Shown: positions 39,155 to 49,127, counted from the first letter of the stretch. The stretch is DNA of 64,000 bases from Croceibacterium xixiisoli (GCF_009827305.1 NZ_WTYJ01000002.1:806001-870000); one strand, 5' to 3'. Numbers and translations are program-made. The notes: a model not told the origin generated them from the sequence alone.

Positions 39155-40524
39155 TGTCGAGCGGACGCACCGACGCGCGCGACTGGCTGCTGACCGCAGA
39201 TGAGCCGCTGGACCAGTTGCAGACTTTGGGCGGCGGCACGCTGCCTGGGCCGATCGTGATCCCGGCGCTGCTGGAACTTGTGCGCAAATCGCGCAGCTAC
39301 GGGTTGAAACTAGCGCGCACCATTCGCACCCAGATTGATGGCAAGCAGATCAGTGCCTGGGTCGAAGTGGTTCCTGACAGTGACGGTGCAGGTTGCTCGG
39401 TGACGCTGACAGGCTGGCGCGCAATGCCTGTGCCCCGCTCGGATGAAGATGATGGCGATGATGCGCGCAAGATCGCACTGGCGCGCCAGCTGGCCGATTT
39501 TACCGCCCGGCTCGATACGTCGCTGTCGGTCATCACCTTTACGGCCGAGGCAGCGGATCTGGCTGATTTTGCCGCGCGGTTGAACGAAGGGCCGGTGCGC
39601 TCGTGGCTCGATCATGTCGCCCTGGCCGATTCCGATGCACCGTTGCCGTCGGAATGGCACCGGTTGAACAACGCCCGTTTGCGTCTCCATGGATCACGGC
39701 GCGATTGGCGGGCGACACTTGTTCCGCTGGGCCGGCCGGTACCAGGCAGCGCGGGTTACGAATTGCTGCTGGTTGCCGAACAGCCGCTTCCCGATCTGAC
39801 CAGGGCAGGCGCGTCCGCCGATCAGGATCAGGATCGCAGTTTCAACGCGGCGCTGGGGCGTGAAATTGCCCCGGTGCTGCGGCAGCCGATTGCGCGGATC
39901 ATCGCCAATGCCGAAACCATTCGCACCCAACTGGCCGGTCCGCTGGCCGATGAATACAGCAGCTATGCCGCAGACATCGCGGCCGCCGGGCAACATCTGC
40001 TGGCTTTGATCGACGATCTTGCCGATCTCGAAGTGGTGGAAGACGAACAGTTTACCACCGCACCTGACCAGATCGATCTTGCCGATCTCGCCCGCCGGGC
40101 CGTTGGCATTCTGGGCGTGCGTGCGCGGGAAAACGGTATCATCGTCGATACCCCGCCGCTCGGAGAATCGGCGCCGGCCATCGGCGAATTTCGTCGTGTG
40201 CTGCAAATCCTTCTCAACCTGCTCGGCAATGCGATCCGCTATGCCCCGCGCGGTTCGCATGTCTGGCTGAGCGTCGCGACAGACGGAAAGCGGGCGCAGA
40301 TTACCGTGGGCGATGCAGGCGATGGGATGAGCCAGGAACAGCAGGCCCGCGCTTTCGAGAAGTTCGAACGCCTCGGCCGCAGCGGGGATGGCGGGTCCGG
40401 CCTTGGTCTCTATATTTCCCGCCGCCTCGCGGAAGCCATGTCAGGCACTCTGACGGTCGATAGCGAACCGGGCAAGGGCGCGCGATTTACGCTCGATCTT
40501 CCGGCCGACAGTTCCGGCGGCTGA
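39154..40524 (+). CDS. Histidine-kinase-like protein with Pro at the phosphoacceptor site
   Basis: 456-aa cytoplasmic protein. The first 220 residues form an unrecognised sensor region with no TM helix. The DHp-like helix pair follows (about 228-300) and lines up without gaps with the usual H-box through GQHLLALIDDLADL, but SHELRTPL reads APVLRQPI: Pro240 replaces the phosphorylated His. The catalytic ATPase domain looks complete, with the N box (ILLNLLGNAIRYAP, about 358), G1 (GDAGDGM), F box (FEKFERLG) and G2 (GSGLGLYISRRLAEAM, about 418). So it probably binds ATP but cannot autophosphorylate at the normal site. It is the last gene of its operon, coupled to the preceding gene and followed by a strong terminator. 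Confidence 0.85.
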   Translation: MSSGRTDARDWLLTADEPLDQLQTLGGGTLPGPIVIPALLELVRKSRSYGLKLARTIRTQIDGKQISAWVEVVPDSDGAGCSVTLTGWRAMPVPRSDEDDGDDARKIALARQLADFTARLDTSLSVITFTAEAADLADFAARLNEGPVRSWLDHVALADSDAPLPSEWHRLNNARLRLHGSRRDWRATLVPLGRPVPGSAGYELLLVAEQPLPDLTRAGASADQDQDRSFNAALGREIAPVLRQPIARIIANAETIRTQLAGPLADEYSSYAADIAAAGQHLLALIDDLADLEVVEDEQFTTAPDQIDLADLARRAVGILGVRARENGIIVDTPPLGESAPAIGEFRRVLQILLNLLGNAIRYAPRGSHVWLSVATDGKRAQITVGDAGDGMSQEQQARAFEKFERLGRSGDGGSGLGLYISRRLAEAMSGTLTVDSEPGKGARFTLDLPADSSGG

Positions 40525-40588
40525 TCGCGCCCATTTGTGCCGCCTGCTGCTCGCACGCCCGCAGATCAGCTCATAGCCTCAGACGCAA

Positions 40589-40618
40589 GAAAGGCCGGCA
40601 CTCGCGTGCCGGCCTTTC
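40589..40618. terminator. Bidirectional terminator between the pseudokinase gene and gltA
   Basis: Perfect 13-bp stem GAAAGGCCGGCAC with its complement and a TCGC loop, lying between two convergent genes. The A/T-rich outer stem gives short T tracts in both directions. Confidence 0.88.
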
Positions 40619-40640
40619 CCGTTCAACAAACTTGCTTCGC

Positions 40641-41927
40641 TCAACGCTTGTCGAGCGGAATGTAATCGCGCTGCGTCGGCCCGGTATAGAGCTGGCGCGG
40701 ACGACCAATGACCTGGCCGGGATCGGAGATCATTTCGTTCCACTGCGCGACCCAGCCGACGGTGCGGGCCAGGGCGAACAATGCGGTGAACATGGTGGTC
40801 GGGAAACCGATCGCAGACAGGATGATGCCCGAATAGAAGTCCACATTGGGGAACAGCTTCTTTTCGACGAAATAATCGTCGCTCAGCGCCAGTTCTTCCA
40901 GACGCAGCGCAGTTTCGAACAGCGGATCCTTCACGTTCAGCGCATCGAACACTTCACGCACTGTCTTCTGCATCACGGTCGCGCGCGGATCGTAGTTCTT
41001 GTACACGCGGTGGCCGAAGCCCATCAGACGGAACGGATCGTTCTTGTCCTTGGCCCGCTCGATATAATGCGGGATCTTGTCCGGTGTGCCGATTTCACGC
41101 AGCATTTCCAGCGCCGCTTCATTCGCGCCGCCATGGGCAGGGCCCCACAGGCAGGCGATACCCGCTGCGATACAGGCGAAGGGATTTGCGCCCGAAGAAC
41201 CGGCCAGACGCACGGTCGACGTCGATGCATTCTGTTCGTGGTCGGCATGCAGGATGAAGATGCGGTCCAGCGCCCGTTCGACTTCGGGGATGACTTCGTA
41301 TTTTTCGGCCGGAACGCCGAAGGTCATCTGCAGGAAATTGCCCGTATAGCTCAGCGAATTGTCCGGGTACTGGAACGGCTGACCGACCGAATATTTATAC
41401 GCCATGGCCGCAATGGTCGGCATCTTGGCGATCAGGCGGTGGCTGCTGATCCGGCGGTTCTTCGGATCGGAAATATCCGTGCTGTCGTGATAGAAGGCGC
41501 TCAGCGCGCCGACTACGCCACACATTATGGCCATCGGGTGCGCATCCCGACGGAAGCCGCGATAGAACGTCGAGAGCTGCTCATGCAGCATGGTGTGACG
41601 GGTGATGGTGTTGTTGAAATCGTCCAGCTCGCCGCTGTCGGGCAGTTCGCCGTTCAGCAACAGGTAAGCCGTTTCCATGAAGGTTGAATTTTCGGCCAGT
41701 TGGCCGATCGGATAGCCGCGGTGAAGCAGGACGCCTTCTTCACCATCGATGTAGGTGAGCGCGCTTTCGCATGAAGCGGTGGATTTGTAGCCCGGGTCGA
41801 ACGTGAACTTCCCGGTCTGGCCATAGAGCTTGCGGATGTCGATAACATCCGGGCCGTCAGTACCATTGAGCACGGGAAGGTCGAATTCCTTGCCGTCTAC
41901 AGAGAGTTTTGCCTGTTTATCCGCCAA
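40641..41927 (-). CDS. gltA: Citrate synthase
   Basis: TCA-cycle enzyme condensing acetyl-CoA and oxaloacetate. The 428-aa protein is of the NADH-regulated hexameric length and carries the active-site segments [23 protein letters not shown] and [13 protein letters not shown]. The frame opens with TTG at 41927, and AAGGAG lies exactly 7 nt upstream of it, so TTG is almost certainly the true start. It follows gltX by 32 nt. Confidence 0.97.
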   Translation of the reverse strand: MADKQAKLSVDGKEFDLPVLNGTDGPDVIDIRKLYGQTGKFTFDPGYKSTASCESALTYIDGEEGVLLHRGYPIGQLAENSTFMETAYLLLNGELPDSGELDDFNNTITRHTMLHEQLSTFYRGFRRDAHPMAIMCGVVGALSAFYHDSTDISDPKNRRISSHRLIAKMPTIAAMAYKYSVGQPFQYPDNSLSYTGNFLQMTFGVPAEKYEVIPEVERALDRIFILHADHEQNASTSTVRLAGSSGANPFACIAAGIACLWGPAHGGANEAALEMLREIGTPDKIPHYIERAKDKNDPFRLMGFGHRVYKNYDPRATVMQKTVREVFDALNVKDPLFETALRLEELALSDDYFVEKKLFPNVDFYSGIILSAIGFPTTMFTALFALARTVGWVAQWNEMISDPGQVIGRPRQLYTGPTQRDYIPLDKR

Positions 41928-41934
41928 AACCAGT

Positions 41935-41940
41935 CTCCTT
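41935..41940 (-). promoter_or_regulatory. Shine-Dalgarno sequence that fixes the gltA TTG start
   Basis: AAGGAG on the minus strand with a 7-nt spacer to the TTG. It is the strongest ribosome-binding site in the neighbourhood and decides the start of citrate synthase. Confidence 0.85.
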
Positions 41941-41959
41941 GCGATCCATGTTAGTTATT

Positions 41960-43396
41960 TTATGCCAACGCCAGCGCGTTTATCCGCGCCAGACTTTCCT
42001 CTTGGCCGAGGAGCGCCAGCACATCGAAAATACCCGGCGAGGTGGTTTGCCCCGTGAGCGCCGCACGAAGCGGTTGCGCGAGTTTTCCCAGGCCCAGCCC
42101 GAGATCCTCGGCATAGGCTTTGAGATTGGCTTCCAACGCCGCCGTTGTCCAGTCCTGTTCAGCGGTCAGACGTGCGGAAATGCCGGCCAGCAGTTCACGC
42201 GCTTCGGGCGTGATCAGGGCTGCGGCCTGCTCGGTCAGTTTGAGCGGCCGGGTCTTGAACAGGAAGGCTGCCCCATCGGCCAGCTCCAGCAGATCGCGCG
42301 CGCGGGTCTTGAGCACCGGCATCGCCTGCGTCAGCAAACCTACATCGGCTGCAGCGCCAATACGCGGGGCGATCAGTTCGGCCAGTTGCGCATCATCCGC
42401 CGTCCGGATGTAATTGCCGTTCATGCTCAGCAGCTTCTTCATGTCGAAACGTGACGGGCTCTTGCCCACGCCTGGCAGATCGAAGGCCGCGATGGCTTCC
42501 TCGCGGGTGAATTCCTCCTGATCACCATGGCCCCAGCCAAGACGAAGCAGATAATTGAACAGTGCGTCGGGCAGGATGCCCAACTCATCACGATAAGCGT
42601 CCACGCCCATCGCCCCGTGCCGCTTGGACAGCTTGGCCCCGTCATTGCCGTGAATCAGCGGGATATGCGCATAGATCGGGTCGGGCCAGCCGCCTTCCAG
42701 CGCGTTCATCGCACGAATGATCGGCAACTGGCGGAAGGCATTGTTCAGATGGTCGTCACCACGCACGATGTGGGTTACCCCCATGTCGTGGTCGTCCACC
42801 ACGACCGCCAGCATGTAGGTCGGCGTCCCATCGCCGCGCAGCAGCACATAGTCGTCGATTTCGACGTTCTTCACCGTCACGCGGCCCTGCACGGCATCGT
42901 CGATGACGGTTTCGCCATCCTGCGGGGTCTTGAGGCGGATGACGAATGGCGCACCTTCGGGTGCTTCTGCCGGGTCGCGGTCACGCCAGCGCCCGTCATA
43001 GCGGAGCGGCTTCTTCGCTGCGCGCTGTTCTTCGCGCATTGCTTCCAGATCTTCGGGGGTTGCGAAGCATTTGTAGGCATGACCATTGGCCAGCAGCTTT
43101 TCCGCAACCTCTGCGTGCCGGGCTGCGCGTTCGAACTGGAACACCGTATCCCCGTCGAAATCCAGACCCAGCCAGTCGAGCCCGTCGAGAATCGCGTCGA
43201 TCGCTTCCTGCGTCGAGCGCTTGCGGTCCGTATCCTCGATCCGCAGCAGCACCTTGCCGCCGAAATGGCGGGCATAGAGCCAATTGAACAATGCGGTTCG
43301 CGCACCACCGATGTGGAGAAATCCGGTGGGCGAGGGGGCGAAACGGGTAACGACCGGGCGATCTGCTGCGGTTCCCGTTACGCTATCGCTTGCCAT
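41960..43396 (-). CDS. gltX: Glutamate--tRNA ligase
   Basis: Class I aminoacyl-tRNA synthetase charging tRNA-Glu. The 478-aa protein has the HIGH-type motif [10 protein letters not shown] near residue 27 and the KMSKS-type motif KLSKRHG near 250. The ATG at 43396 gives normal length. Its start lies only 29 nt from the divergent comEC ATG at 43426, so the promoters must overlap or lie inside the neighbouring coding region. Confidence 0.97.
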   Translation of the reverse strand: MASDSVTGTAADRPVVTRFAPSPTGFLHIGGARTALFNWLYARHFGGKVLLRIEDTDRKRSTQEAIDAILDGLDWLGLDFDGDTVFQFERAARHAEVAEKLLANGHAYKCFATPEDLEAMREEQRAAKKPLRYDGRWRDRDPAEAPEGAPFVIRLKTPQDGETVIDDAVQGRVTVKNVEIDDYVLLRGDGTPTYMLAVVVDDHDMGVTHIVRGDDHLNNAFRQLPIIRAMNALEGGWPDPIYAHIPLIHGNDGAKLSKRHGAMGVDAYRDELGILPDALFNYLLRLGWGHGDQEEFTREEAIAAFDLPGVGKSPSRFDMKKLLSMNGNYIRTADDAQLAELIAPRIGAAADVGLLTQAMPVLKTRARDLLELADGAAFLFKTRPLKLTEQAAALITPEARELLAGISARLTAEQDWTTAALEANLKAYAEDLGLGLGKLAQPLRAALTGQTTSPGIFDVLALLGQEESLARINALALA

Positions 43397-43425
43397 TCTT
43401 CATGCACTTTCTATCAAATTCTTCC

Positions 43426-45735
43426 ATGGCGCCGCGCCTGCCACCGATCGTTCCATTGGGGGAACAGCCGGGAGATGCTGCGATGCGGCATACGCCTTGG
43501 CGCAGCCGCGCGCGCTTGTCCAGCGTGGGCGGATGGATCAACGGCCGTGCCGATCAGTTCCTGGCCTCTGCCGGCTTTGATCGCGGCCCGTGGTTGACGG
43601 TTGCGCTGCTGGCTGGAATTGCCACCTGGTTCGTGCTGCCGGATCGGCCATCCTGGTTGCTGGCCATGGCCATCCCCCTGATCTTGCTGTGCCTTGCCTG
43701 GCTCCAATGGCGGATGCGGGACGATCGGGTGCATCTGCTGGCGGCGATCGCCTCCGTCACCCTGCTATTCGCTTTCGGTGTGGCGCTGATCTGGTCCCGG
43801 TCCGAAATGGCGGGCATGCCGCCGCTGGAACGGACCCAGGTCATGACGATCACGGGGCGGGTGCTGGACCGCATCGAACAGCCGGCAGAGGGGCGCACCC
43901 GCCTGGTATTGGCCATCCGCGATCCGCAAACCCAACGCGCGCTGCGCGTGCGGATCAACGTCCCGCTGGAAAAGGATAGTGCCGACTTTCGCGAAGGGGC
44001 CGTGGTTCAGTTGCGGAGCCGCTTGATGCCACCAGCGCCACCGATGGTACCCGGCGCCTACAATTTCGCCCGCACCGCATGGTTTCAGGGGCTTGCCGCG
44101 ACGGGCAATGTCATTGGCGACATCACTCTGGTTGCATCATCGAATCAGGGCAGTGGCCTGGCCCAATGGCAACGCAGCCTGTCCGATCATATCCGCAGCC
44201 AATTGGGCGGATCGGCGGGCGCCATTGCTGCGGCCTTCGCCAGCGGCGATCGCGGCGGCATCGCGCCCGAACACGAAGAGGCGATGCGCGATTCAGGCCT
44301 CACCCACCTGCTGTCAATCAGCGGGCTGCATGTCAGCGCCGTGATCGCCGCCGCCTATCTGCTCGCGTTGCGCCTGCTGGCCTTGTTGCCCTGGCTGGCG
44401 CTGCGCGTGCGCCTGCCGTTGATGGCGGCCGGGCTCGGGGCATTGACCGGCATCTTCTACACCCTGCTGACCGGCGCCGAAGTGCCTACGATCCGCAGCT
44501 GCGTCGGCGCCGTACTGGTGCTGATCGCACTGGCCTTGGGGCGCGAGGCGCTTTCGCTCCGCATGGTGGCGGTCGGCGCCGCCTTTGTTCTGCTGCTCTG
44601 GCCCGAAGCCCTGGCAGGACCAAGCTTCCAGATGAGCTTTGCCGCCGTGATCGCGCTGGTCGCGCTGCACGAATGCCAACCGGTTCGCACCTTTCTCGCG
44701 CCGCGAGAAGAAGGCTGGCTCATGCGCGGCGGGCGGCGGATGGCCATCTTGCTGTTGGCCGGCATCGTCATCGAAATCGCCCTGATGCCGATCGTGCTTT
44801 TCCATTTTCATCGCGCCGGGGCCTACGGCGCCTTCGCAAATGTCGTTGCTATTCCTCTGGTAACATTCATTTCCATGCCGCTGATCGCGCTTGCGCTATT
44901 GCTTGACCTGGTTGGGCTGGGCGGACCTGCCTGGTGGCTGGTGGGCCAGTCGCTCGATCTGCTGATCGCCATTGCAGAATATACGGCCAATCGTCCCGGC
45001 GCCGTGCGCCTGATGCCGCAGATGGACTATCCGACCTTCGCGCTGTTCCTCGCCGGCGGCTTTTGGCTCGCGTTATGGCGCGGCAAGGCCCGCCTGCTCG
45101 GCCTGGTGCCGACCGCCATCGCCACGGTCATGCTGCTCGCCACGCCTGTACCCGATTTGCTGATCACCGGCGATGGCCGACATGTCGCCATTACCGGGGA
45201 GGGGGATCGCTTGCTGCTGCTGCGCGATACGAACAGCGATTTCACGCTCGACAACCTGCGCGAACTGTCCGGCGCCGAAGGGGAACCCCTGCCACTGTCC
45301 GCCTGGCCCGGTGCCAAATGCAGCCGCGATTTCTGCGTCATCAGGTTCAATCGCGCCGGGCGGGACTGGGATGTGCTGATGGGCCGCAGCCGCCAGCGGA
45401 TCGAGGAACGCGCTCTCGCTGCCGCCTGCGAACGCGCTGATATCGTTGTGTCGGAACGCTGGCTGCCCCGGTCATGCCGGCCACGCTGGCTCAAGGCGGA
45501 TCGCTCCATGCTGTCGCAAAGCGGCGGCCTGGCAATCGTGCTGGATGGGCAGAAAATCACCAGCGTGGCGGATGCGCAGGGCGACCATGGCTGGTGGCTT
45601 GCCGGCCTGCCGCCACCATCGCCGCGGGCATCATTCACGCCAGAGCTTCAACAAATCCATGCACCAATTGTTGAGCACGGGCAGGGCATCCCTCAGCGCA
45701 GCCGAATTGGCCCGGACGAGGCACAGGCGCCCTGA
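43426..45735 (+). CDS. comEC: ComEC/Rec2-family DNA-uptake channel
   Basis: Polytopic inner-membrane protein of natural competence that passes single-stranded DNA into the cytoplasm. The protein (769 aa from this start) has an N-terminal OB-like region (DUF4131-like, about 60-200), the competence signature DSGLTHLLSISGLHVSAV and about ten TM helices. The C-terminal soluble part (from about 600) lacks the HxHxDH zinc motif of the metallo-beta-lactamase domain of other ComEC proteins, so it is degenerate or different. Starts at 43402, 43426 and 43483 are all possible. The last 105 nt run antisense to the 3' end of the lipoprotein gene. Confidence 0.88.
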   Translation: MAPRLPPIVPLGEQPGDAAMRHTPWRSRARLSSVGGWINGRADQFLASAGFDRGPWLTVALLAGIATWFVLPDRPSWLLAMAIPLILLCLAWLQWRMRDDRVHLLAAIASVTLLFAFGVALIWSRSEMAGMPPLERTQVMTITGRVLDRIEQPAEGRTRLVLAIRDPQTQRALRVRINVPLEKDSADFREGAVVQLRSRLMPPAPPMVPGAYNFARTAWFQGLAATGNVIGDITLVASSNQGSGLAQWQRSLSDHIRSQLGGSAGAIAAAFASGDRGGIAPEHEEAMRDSGLTHLLSISGLHVSAVIAAAYLLALRLLALLPWLALRVRLPLMAAGLGALTGIFYTLLTGAEVPTIRSCVGAVLVLIALALGREALSLRMVAVGAAFVLLLWPEALAGPSFQMSFAAVIALVALHECQPVRTFLAPREEGWLMRGGRRMAILLLAGIVIEIALMPIVLFHFHRAGAYGAFANVVAIPLVTFISMPLIALALLLDLVGLGGPAWWLVGQSLDLLIAIAEYTANRPGAVRLMPQMDYPTFALFLAGGFWLALWRGKARLLGLVPTAIATVMLLATPVPDLLITGDGRHVAITGEGDRLLLLRDTNSDFTLDNLRELSGAEGEPLPLSAWPGAKCSRDFCVIRFNRAGRDWDVLMGRSRQRIEERALAAACERADIVVSERWLPRSCRPRWLKADRSMLSQSGGLAIVLDGQKITSVADAQGDHGWWLAGLPPPSPRASFTPELQQIHAPIVEHGQGIPQRSRIGPDEAQAP

Positions 45736-46245
45736 ATTCTGGTTGGGAACCATGGCGCCAAAAACAGTGCGTTGCTTTCCCGCCACGGCAATATGCTGCC
45801 AATCCGCGATCCACATCGCCATAGGCTCCTCGCTCGACTGAGCGGGCTTCAACCATTCGACGACCAGAGCATCGCGAACCTCAGCGTTGGAAAAGACGTG
45901 AATTTCGGCAATCGAACTTGGATCTTCGGCAATGGCAATCGCCGCCAGCGCGCCGGGGGCTTCTCTGGTACGCAGGGGGTAATCGCGGCTCAGACATCCC
46001 ATCATTTGAGGGGGCTGTTCGGGCGGTTCCGGCCGTGGCCTGCCGCTCGGGCTCATCGAAGCTATCGCCGGCATGGCCTCGATTGGCGGAGCGGAAGCAC
46101 GGCAGACATGGCTGTCGGCAGGCTCGCCCAAGGCTTCATTGCTCGCGCCCAGGCCGGACGACGTCAATGTGGCGGCGCAAGCGCCAAGAATGGCTGTCGC
46201 CGTTACGATGGACGCAATCCGCTTCACAAGACGTCCCCCGATCAT
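45631..46245 (-). CDS. Predicted lipoprotein, unknown function
   Basis: 204-aa protein with a basic N-terminus, hydrophobic stretch and a lipobox ILGAC near residue 23, then a Pro-rich linker and a globular C-terminal half with two or three Cys and many Trp. No family is recognised. GGAGG lies just before the ATG at 46245; a TTG at 46278 also opens the frame. It lies 69 nt downstream of lexA on the same strand and could be co-transcribed. Its 3' end overlaps comEC on the other strand. Confidence 0.65.
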   Translation of the reverse strand: MIGGRLVKRIASIVTATAILGACAATLTSSGLGASNEALGEPADSHVCRASAPPIEAMPAIASMSPSGRPRPEPPEQPPQMMGCLSRDYPLRTREAPGALAAIAIAEDPSSIAEIHVFSNAEVRDALVVEWLKPAQSSEEPMAMWIADWQHIAVAGKQRTVFGAMVPNQNSGRLCLVRANSAALRDALPVLNNWCMDLLKLWRE

Positions 46246-46314
46246 CCACCTCCAGTCTTGCTGTAAAGTGTCTAACAAATCCTTGGAGACGTCTTGCTGA
46301 TCAGCGAAGTCCGA

Positions 46315-47001
46315 TCAGTGATAGCGGCGCAGCAACCCGGCCAGCTTGCCCTGAACTTCCACTTCATCGGGGCGATAGATTTGTGGATCATAGGCGGCAT
46401 TGGCCGGGTCTAGCCGGATCATGCCGTTTTCCCGCCGCAGATATTTCAGCGTGGCTTCTTCATTGCGGATCAGGGCGACGACGATTTCACCGTCGCGCGC
46501 TGTGCTGGTGCGTTTGACCAGCGCATAATCGCCGTCGAAAATCCCCGCTTCGATCATGGAATCGCCGGAAACTTCCAGCGCATAATGCTCGCCCGCACCC
46601 AGCAGGGCGGCAGGAACAGGCAGGCTGCGGCTGTCTTCCAGTGCCTCGATCGGGACGCCGGCGGCGATCCGCCCGTGCAAGGGCACTTCGATCACATCAT
46701 TGGCCGGCTGCGGCGCAACGCTGGGCGCGCGCACCATGGGGGCCAGGGTCTGCTGATCATTGGCGGCAGTGGCGCGAACCGGCTGGTTGTCCGGTTGTTT
46801 GACCACTTCCAGCGCCCGCGCGCGATTGGGCAAGCGGCGTAGAAATCCACGCTCTTCCAGCGCAGAGATCAATCGGTGCACCCCGGATTTGCTCTTGAGA
46901 TCGAGCGCTTCCTTCATCTCTTCAAAACTGGGCGAAATGCCCGTCTCTTCCAGCTTGCGCTGAATATACAGCAAGAGCTCATGCTGCTTGGCGGTCAACA
47001 T
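46315..47001 (-). CDS. lexA: LexA repressor
   Basis: SOS-response repressor, self-cleaving on RecA filaments. The 228-aa protein has the N-terminal winged helix ([13 protein letters not shown], ... [18 protein letters not shown]), the cleavage bond Ala114-Gly115 in RIAAGVP, the catalytic Ser148 in SGDSM and Lys186 in ATLKYL. The start at 47001 (MLTAKQ) is the standard LexA N-terminus; the frame extends to 47049 across the operator and that part is not coding. A GAAC-N7-GAAC box lies 32 nt upstream, so the gene should be autoregulated. Confidence 0.97.
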   Translation of the reverse strand: MLTAKQHELLLYIQRKLEETGISPSFEEMKEALDLKSKSGVHRLISALEERGFLRRLPNRARALEVVKQPDNQPVRATAANDQQTLAPMVRAPSVAPQPANDVIEVPLHGRIAAGVPIEALEDSRSLPVPAALLGAGEHYALEVSGDSMIEAGIFDGDYALVKRTSTARDGEIVVALIRNEEATLKYLRRENGMIRLDPANAAYDPQIYRPDEVEVQGKLAGLLRRYH

Positions 47002-47032
47002 GCTGCCACACTCCGCAACCGTTCCAATACGG

Positions 47033-47047
47033 GAACGAACGAGGAAC
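47033..47047 (-). promoter_or_regulatory. LexA-binding SOS box
   Basis: Two direct GAAC half-sites with 7 nt between them on the plus strand, i.e. GTTC-N7-GTTC on the lexA strand, which is the known alphaproteobacterial SOS box. It lies 32 nt upstream of the lexA start, in the moeA-lexA gap. This implies an internal lexA promoter in addition to read-through from moeA. Confidence 0.8.
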
Positions 47048-47079
47048 AATTAGGCAACGATTGTAATGCCGTCAAGCAT

Positions 47080-48276
47080 CTAAGCGGCATTGAGCAGATA
47101 GGCTGCCACCAGATGCCCATCTGTTGCTGCAACGGCACCGATTTCCCGCCGGATCAGCACATCGGCGCGCGCCAGCGCTGCCAGCGCGCTGCTGTCCTGT
47201 TCGGTCAACGGCGCAACGCCATCACCATCCATGCGCGCGCGCACGAATTCCAGCCTGTTGCCCACGGCCGGCAATGTGCCACGCAGCGGCAGGGTCAGGG
47301 GGCGGGGCACCGCGCGCTCCGCGCCGCCCATTGCGCGCAGCAGGGGCAGCAGAAACAGGAAAGCCGTGACATAACTCGATATCGGATTGCCCGGCAGGCC
47401 GAGGATGAACTGATGTCCGCGCCGCGCCACCAGCAGCGGCTTACCCGGCTTCATAGCCACCCGCCAGAAGTCGATCTCTGCACCCCAGGCTGCCAATGCC
47501 GGACGGATCAGATCGTGATCGCCGACGGAGGCGCCGCCGCTGGTCACGATCACATTGGCGGCTTCGGCCTGTTTCAGGGCTTGGGCCAGCGCTGCCATGT
47601 CGTCGGCCACTGGCCCGATTCGATCGATGCTTGATGAATAGGGCGCAACCATGGCTGCCAGCATGGCGCCGTTGCTGGCCGGTATCTGATGTGTCGCGCA
47701 ATCCGTTGGATTGGTGGACAATTCATCGCCGCTGTCGATCACCGCGATACGGGGCAATCGAGCCACAGGCAGATGCACATGCCCGCCGGAAAGTGCCAGC
47801 GCCAATTGTGCCGGGCCGATCCGTTGGCCGGCGCGCAGCAGTTCCATGCCGGGCTGGAAATCGAATCCGGCATGGCGAATGTGTCTCGCGGTCGCCTCGC
47901 CTCCGGCTGCCAGCGCCAGATGGTCCCCGTCGCGCAGCGCCTCTTCCTGCAACAGCACGGCACCGCCGTCTGTCGGCATCAACGCACCGGTCGAAATACG
48001 GATCGCCTCGCCGCGCTGCAATCCCCCGGGGAAGGGGTGCCCGGCCGCGCTTTCGCCAATCACCTGCCACGGCCCGGCCAGATCGTCGATGCGCATGGCA
48101 TAACCATCCATCGCCGAAAGATCGGCTGCCGGCTGCCGCCGCTGTGCGAGAACCGGCTGTGCGAGGCACCGCCCCAGCGCATCGGCGACCGGCAGATTTT
48201 CGCTGCCCAGCGCGGTGACCAGATCAAGCAGCCGCCGTTGCGCATCCTCCAGCGGCAGAGGCGCAGGCAGGCTCAT
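47080..48276 (-). CDS. moeA: Molybdopterin molybdenumtransferase
   Basis: Inserts molybdate into adenylylated molybdopterin, the last step of molybdenum cofactor synthesis. The 398-aa protein has the N-terminal MDGYA motif, [27 protein letters not shown] and GLPGNPISS. It overlaps moaC by 4 nt (ATGA) and is followed by lexA after 78 nt. Confidence 0.95.
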   Translation of the reverse strand: MSLPAPLPLEDAQRRLLDLVTALGSENLPVADALGRCLAQPVLAQRRQPAADLSAMDGYAMRIDDLAGPWQVIGESAAGHPFPGGLQRGEAIRISTGALMPTDGGAVLLQEEALRDGDHLALAAGGEATARHIRHAGFDFQPGMELLRAGQRIGPAQLALALSGGHVHLPVARLPRIAVIDSGDELSTNPTDCATHQIPASNGAMLAAMVAPYSSSIDRIGPVADDMAALAQALKQAEAANVIVTSGGASVGDHDLIRPALAAWGAEIDFWRVAMKPGKPLLVARRGHQFILGLPGNPISSYVTAFLFLLPLLRAMGGAERAVPRPLTLPLRGTLPAVGNRLEFVRARMDGDGVAPLTEQDSSALAALARADVLIRREIGAVAATDGHLVAAYLLNAA

Positions 48277-48743
48277 TCCGCGCGCCAGGTGCCGCTCTTG
48301 CCGCCGGTTTTCTCGATCAGGCGAATGGCGTCGATCACCATGCCCTTGTCGATCGCCTTGGCCATGTCATAGATTGTCAGAAGCGCGATGGAAGTTGCTG
48401 TCATCGCTTCCATTTCTACGCCGGTCTTGCCGGTAAGTGATGCCCGCGCCGTCACGCGCAAGCCATCGTCCTCAAAGGTGAAATCTACCGTAACCGCATC
48501 CAGCGCCAGCGGATGGCACAGCGGGATCAGCGATCCTGTCTGCTTGGCGGCCATGATCCCCGCGATGCGCGCTGCGGCCAGCACGTCGCCCTTGGGGCCG
48601 CTGCCATCACGAATGGCGACCAACGCCACTTGCGACATGCGGATTCGGCCGCTGGCAATCGCGGCCCGGGCCGTGGGCTGCTTGCCCCCGACATCGACCA
48701 TGCGCGCGGCGCCCTTATCATCGAGATGGGTCAATTGGGTCAC
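48273..48743 (-). CDS. moaC: Cyclic pyranopterin monophosphate synthase
   Basis: Acts with MoaA to make cyclic pyranopterin monophosphate, the first stable molybdenum-cofactor intermediate. The 156-aa protein has [20 protein letters not shown] and GVEMEAMTA, the active-site segments of the family. It is coupled to moeA; the other moa genes are not in the window. Confidence 0.97.
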   Translation of the reverse strand: MTQLTHLDDKGAARMVDVGGKQPTARAAIASGRIRMSQVALVAIRDGSGPKGDVLAAARIAGIMAAKQTGSLIPLCHPLALDAVTVDFTFEDDGLRVTARASLTGKTGVEMEAMTATSIALLTIYDMAKAIDKGMVIDAIRLIEKTGGKSGTWRAE

Positions 48744-48755
48744 TGCAACAGGTCC

Positions 48756-49127
48756 TCAGAACAGGCGGCCGCCATTGGGCACGCTTTCCGATGGCGCGAT
48801 CAACACCACCTTGCCTTCCGCATCGGGAAATCCGAGTGTCAGCACTTCGGATTTCATTGGCCCGATCTGCCGTGGCGGGAAATTGACGACCGCAGCCACC
48901 TGCCGCCCGACCAGTTCCTCCAGCGTGTAATGCTCGGTGATCTGGGCGGAGGATTTCTTCTGGCCGATCACCGGCCCGAAATCGATCAGCAGCCGATAGG
49001 ACGGCTTGCGCGCCTCGGGGAAGGGATCGGCCTGGATGATCGTCCCGACGCGGATATCGACGGCCAGAAACTGATCGAAACCGATTTCCGGCTGAGCCTC
49101 TGCTGTGGGGTCATGACTCATGTGCAT
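48756..49127 (-). CDS. csaA: tRNA-binding domain protein, CsaA type
   Basis: 123-aa OB-fold protein of the CsaA/tRNA-binding family, related to the C-terminal domain of MetRS; in Bacillus CsaA has secretion-related chaperone activity. Key segments are FLAVDIRVGTIIQADPFPEARKP-like strand 1 and 2, SSAQIT, and VVNFPPRQIGPMKSEVL. The start at 49127 (GAGAG upstream) or at the ATG 49121 are both possible. It sits between trpC and moaC with short gaps. Confidence 0.9.
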   Translation of the reverse strand: MHMSHDPTAEAQPEIGFDQFLAVDIRVGTIIQADPFPEARKPSYRLLIDFGPVIGQKKSSAQITEHYTLEELVGRQVAAVVNFPPRQIGPMKSEVLTLGFPDAEGKVVLIAPSESVPNGGRLF

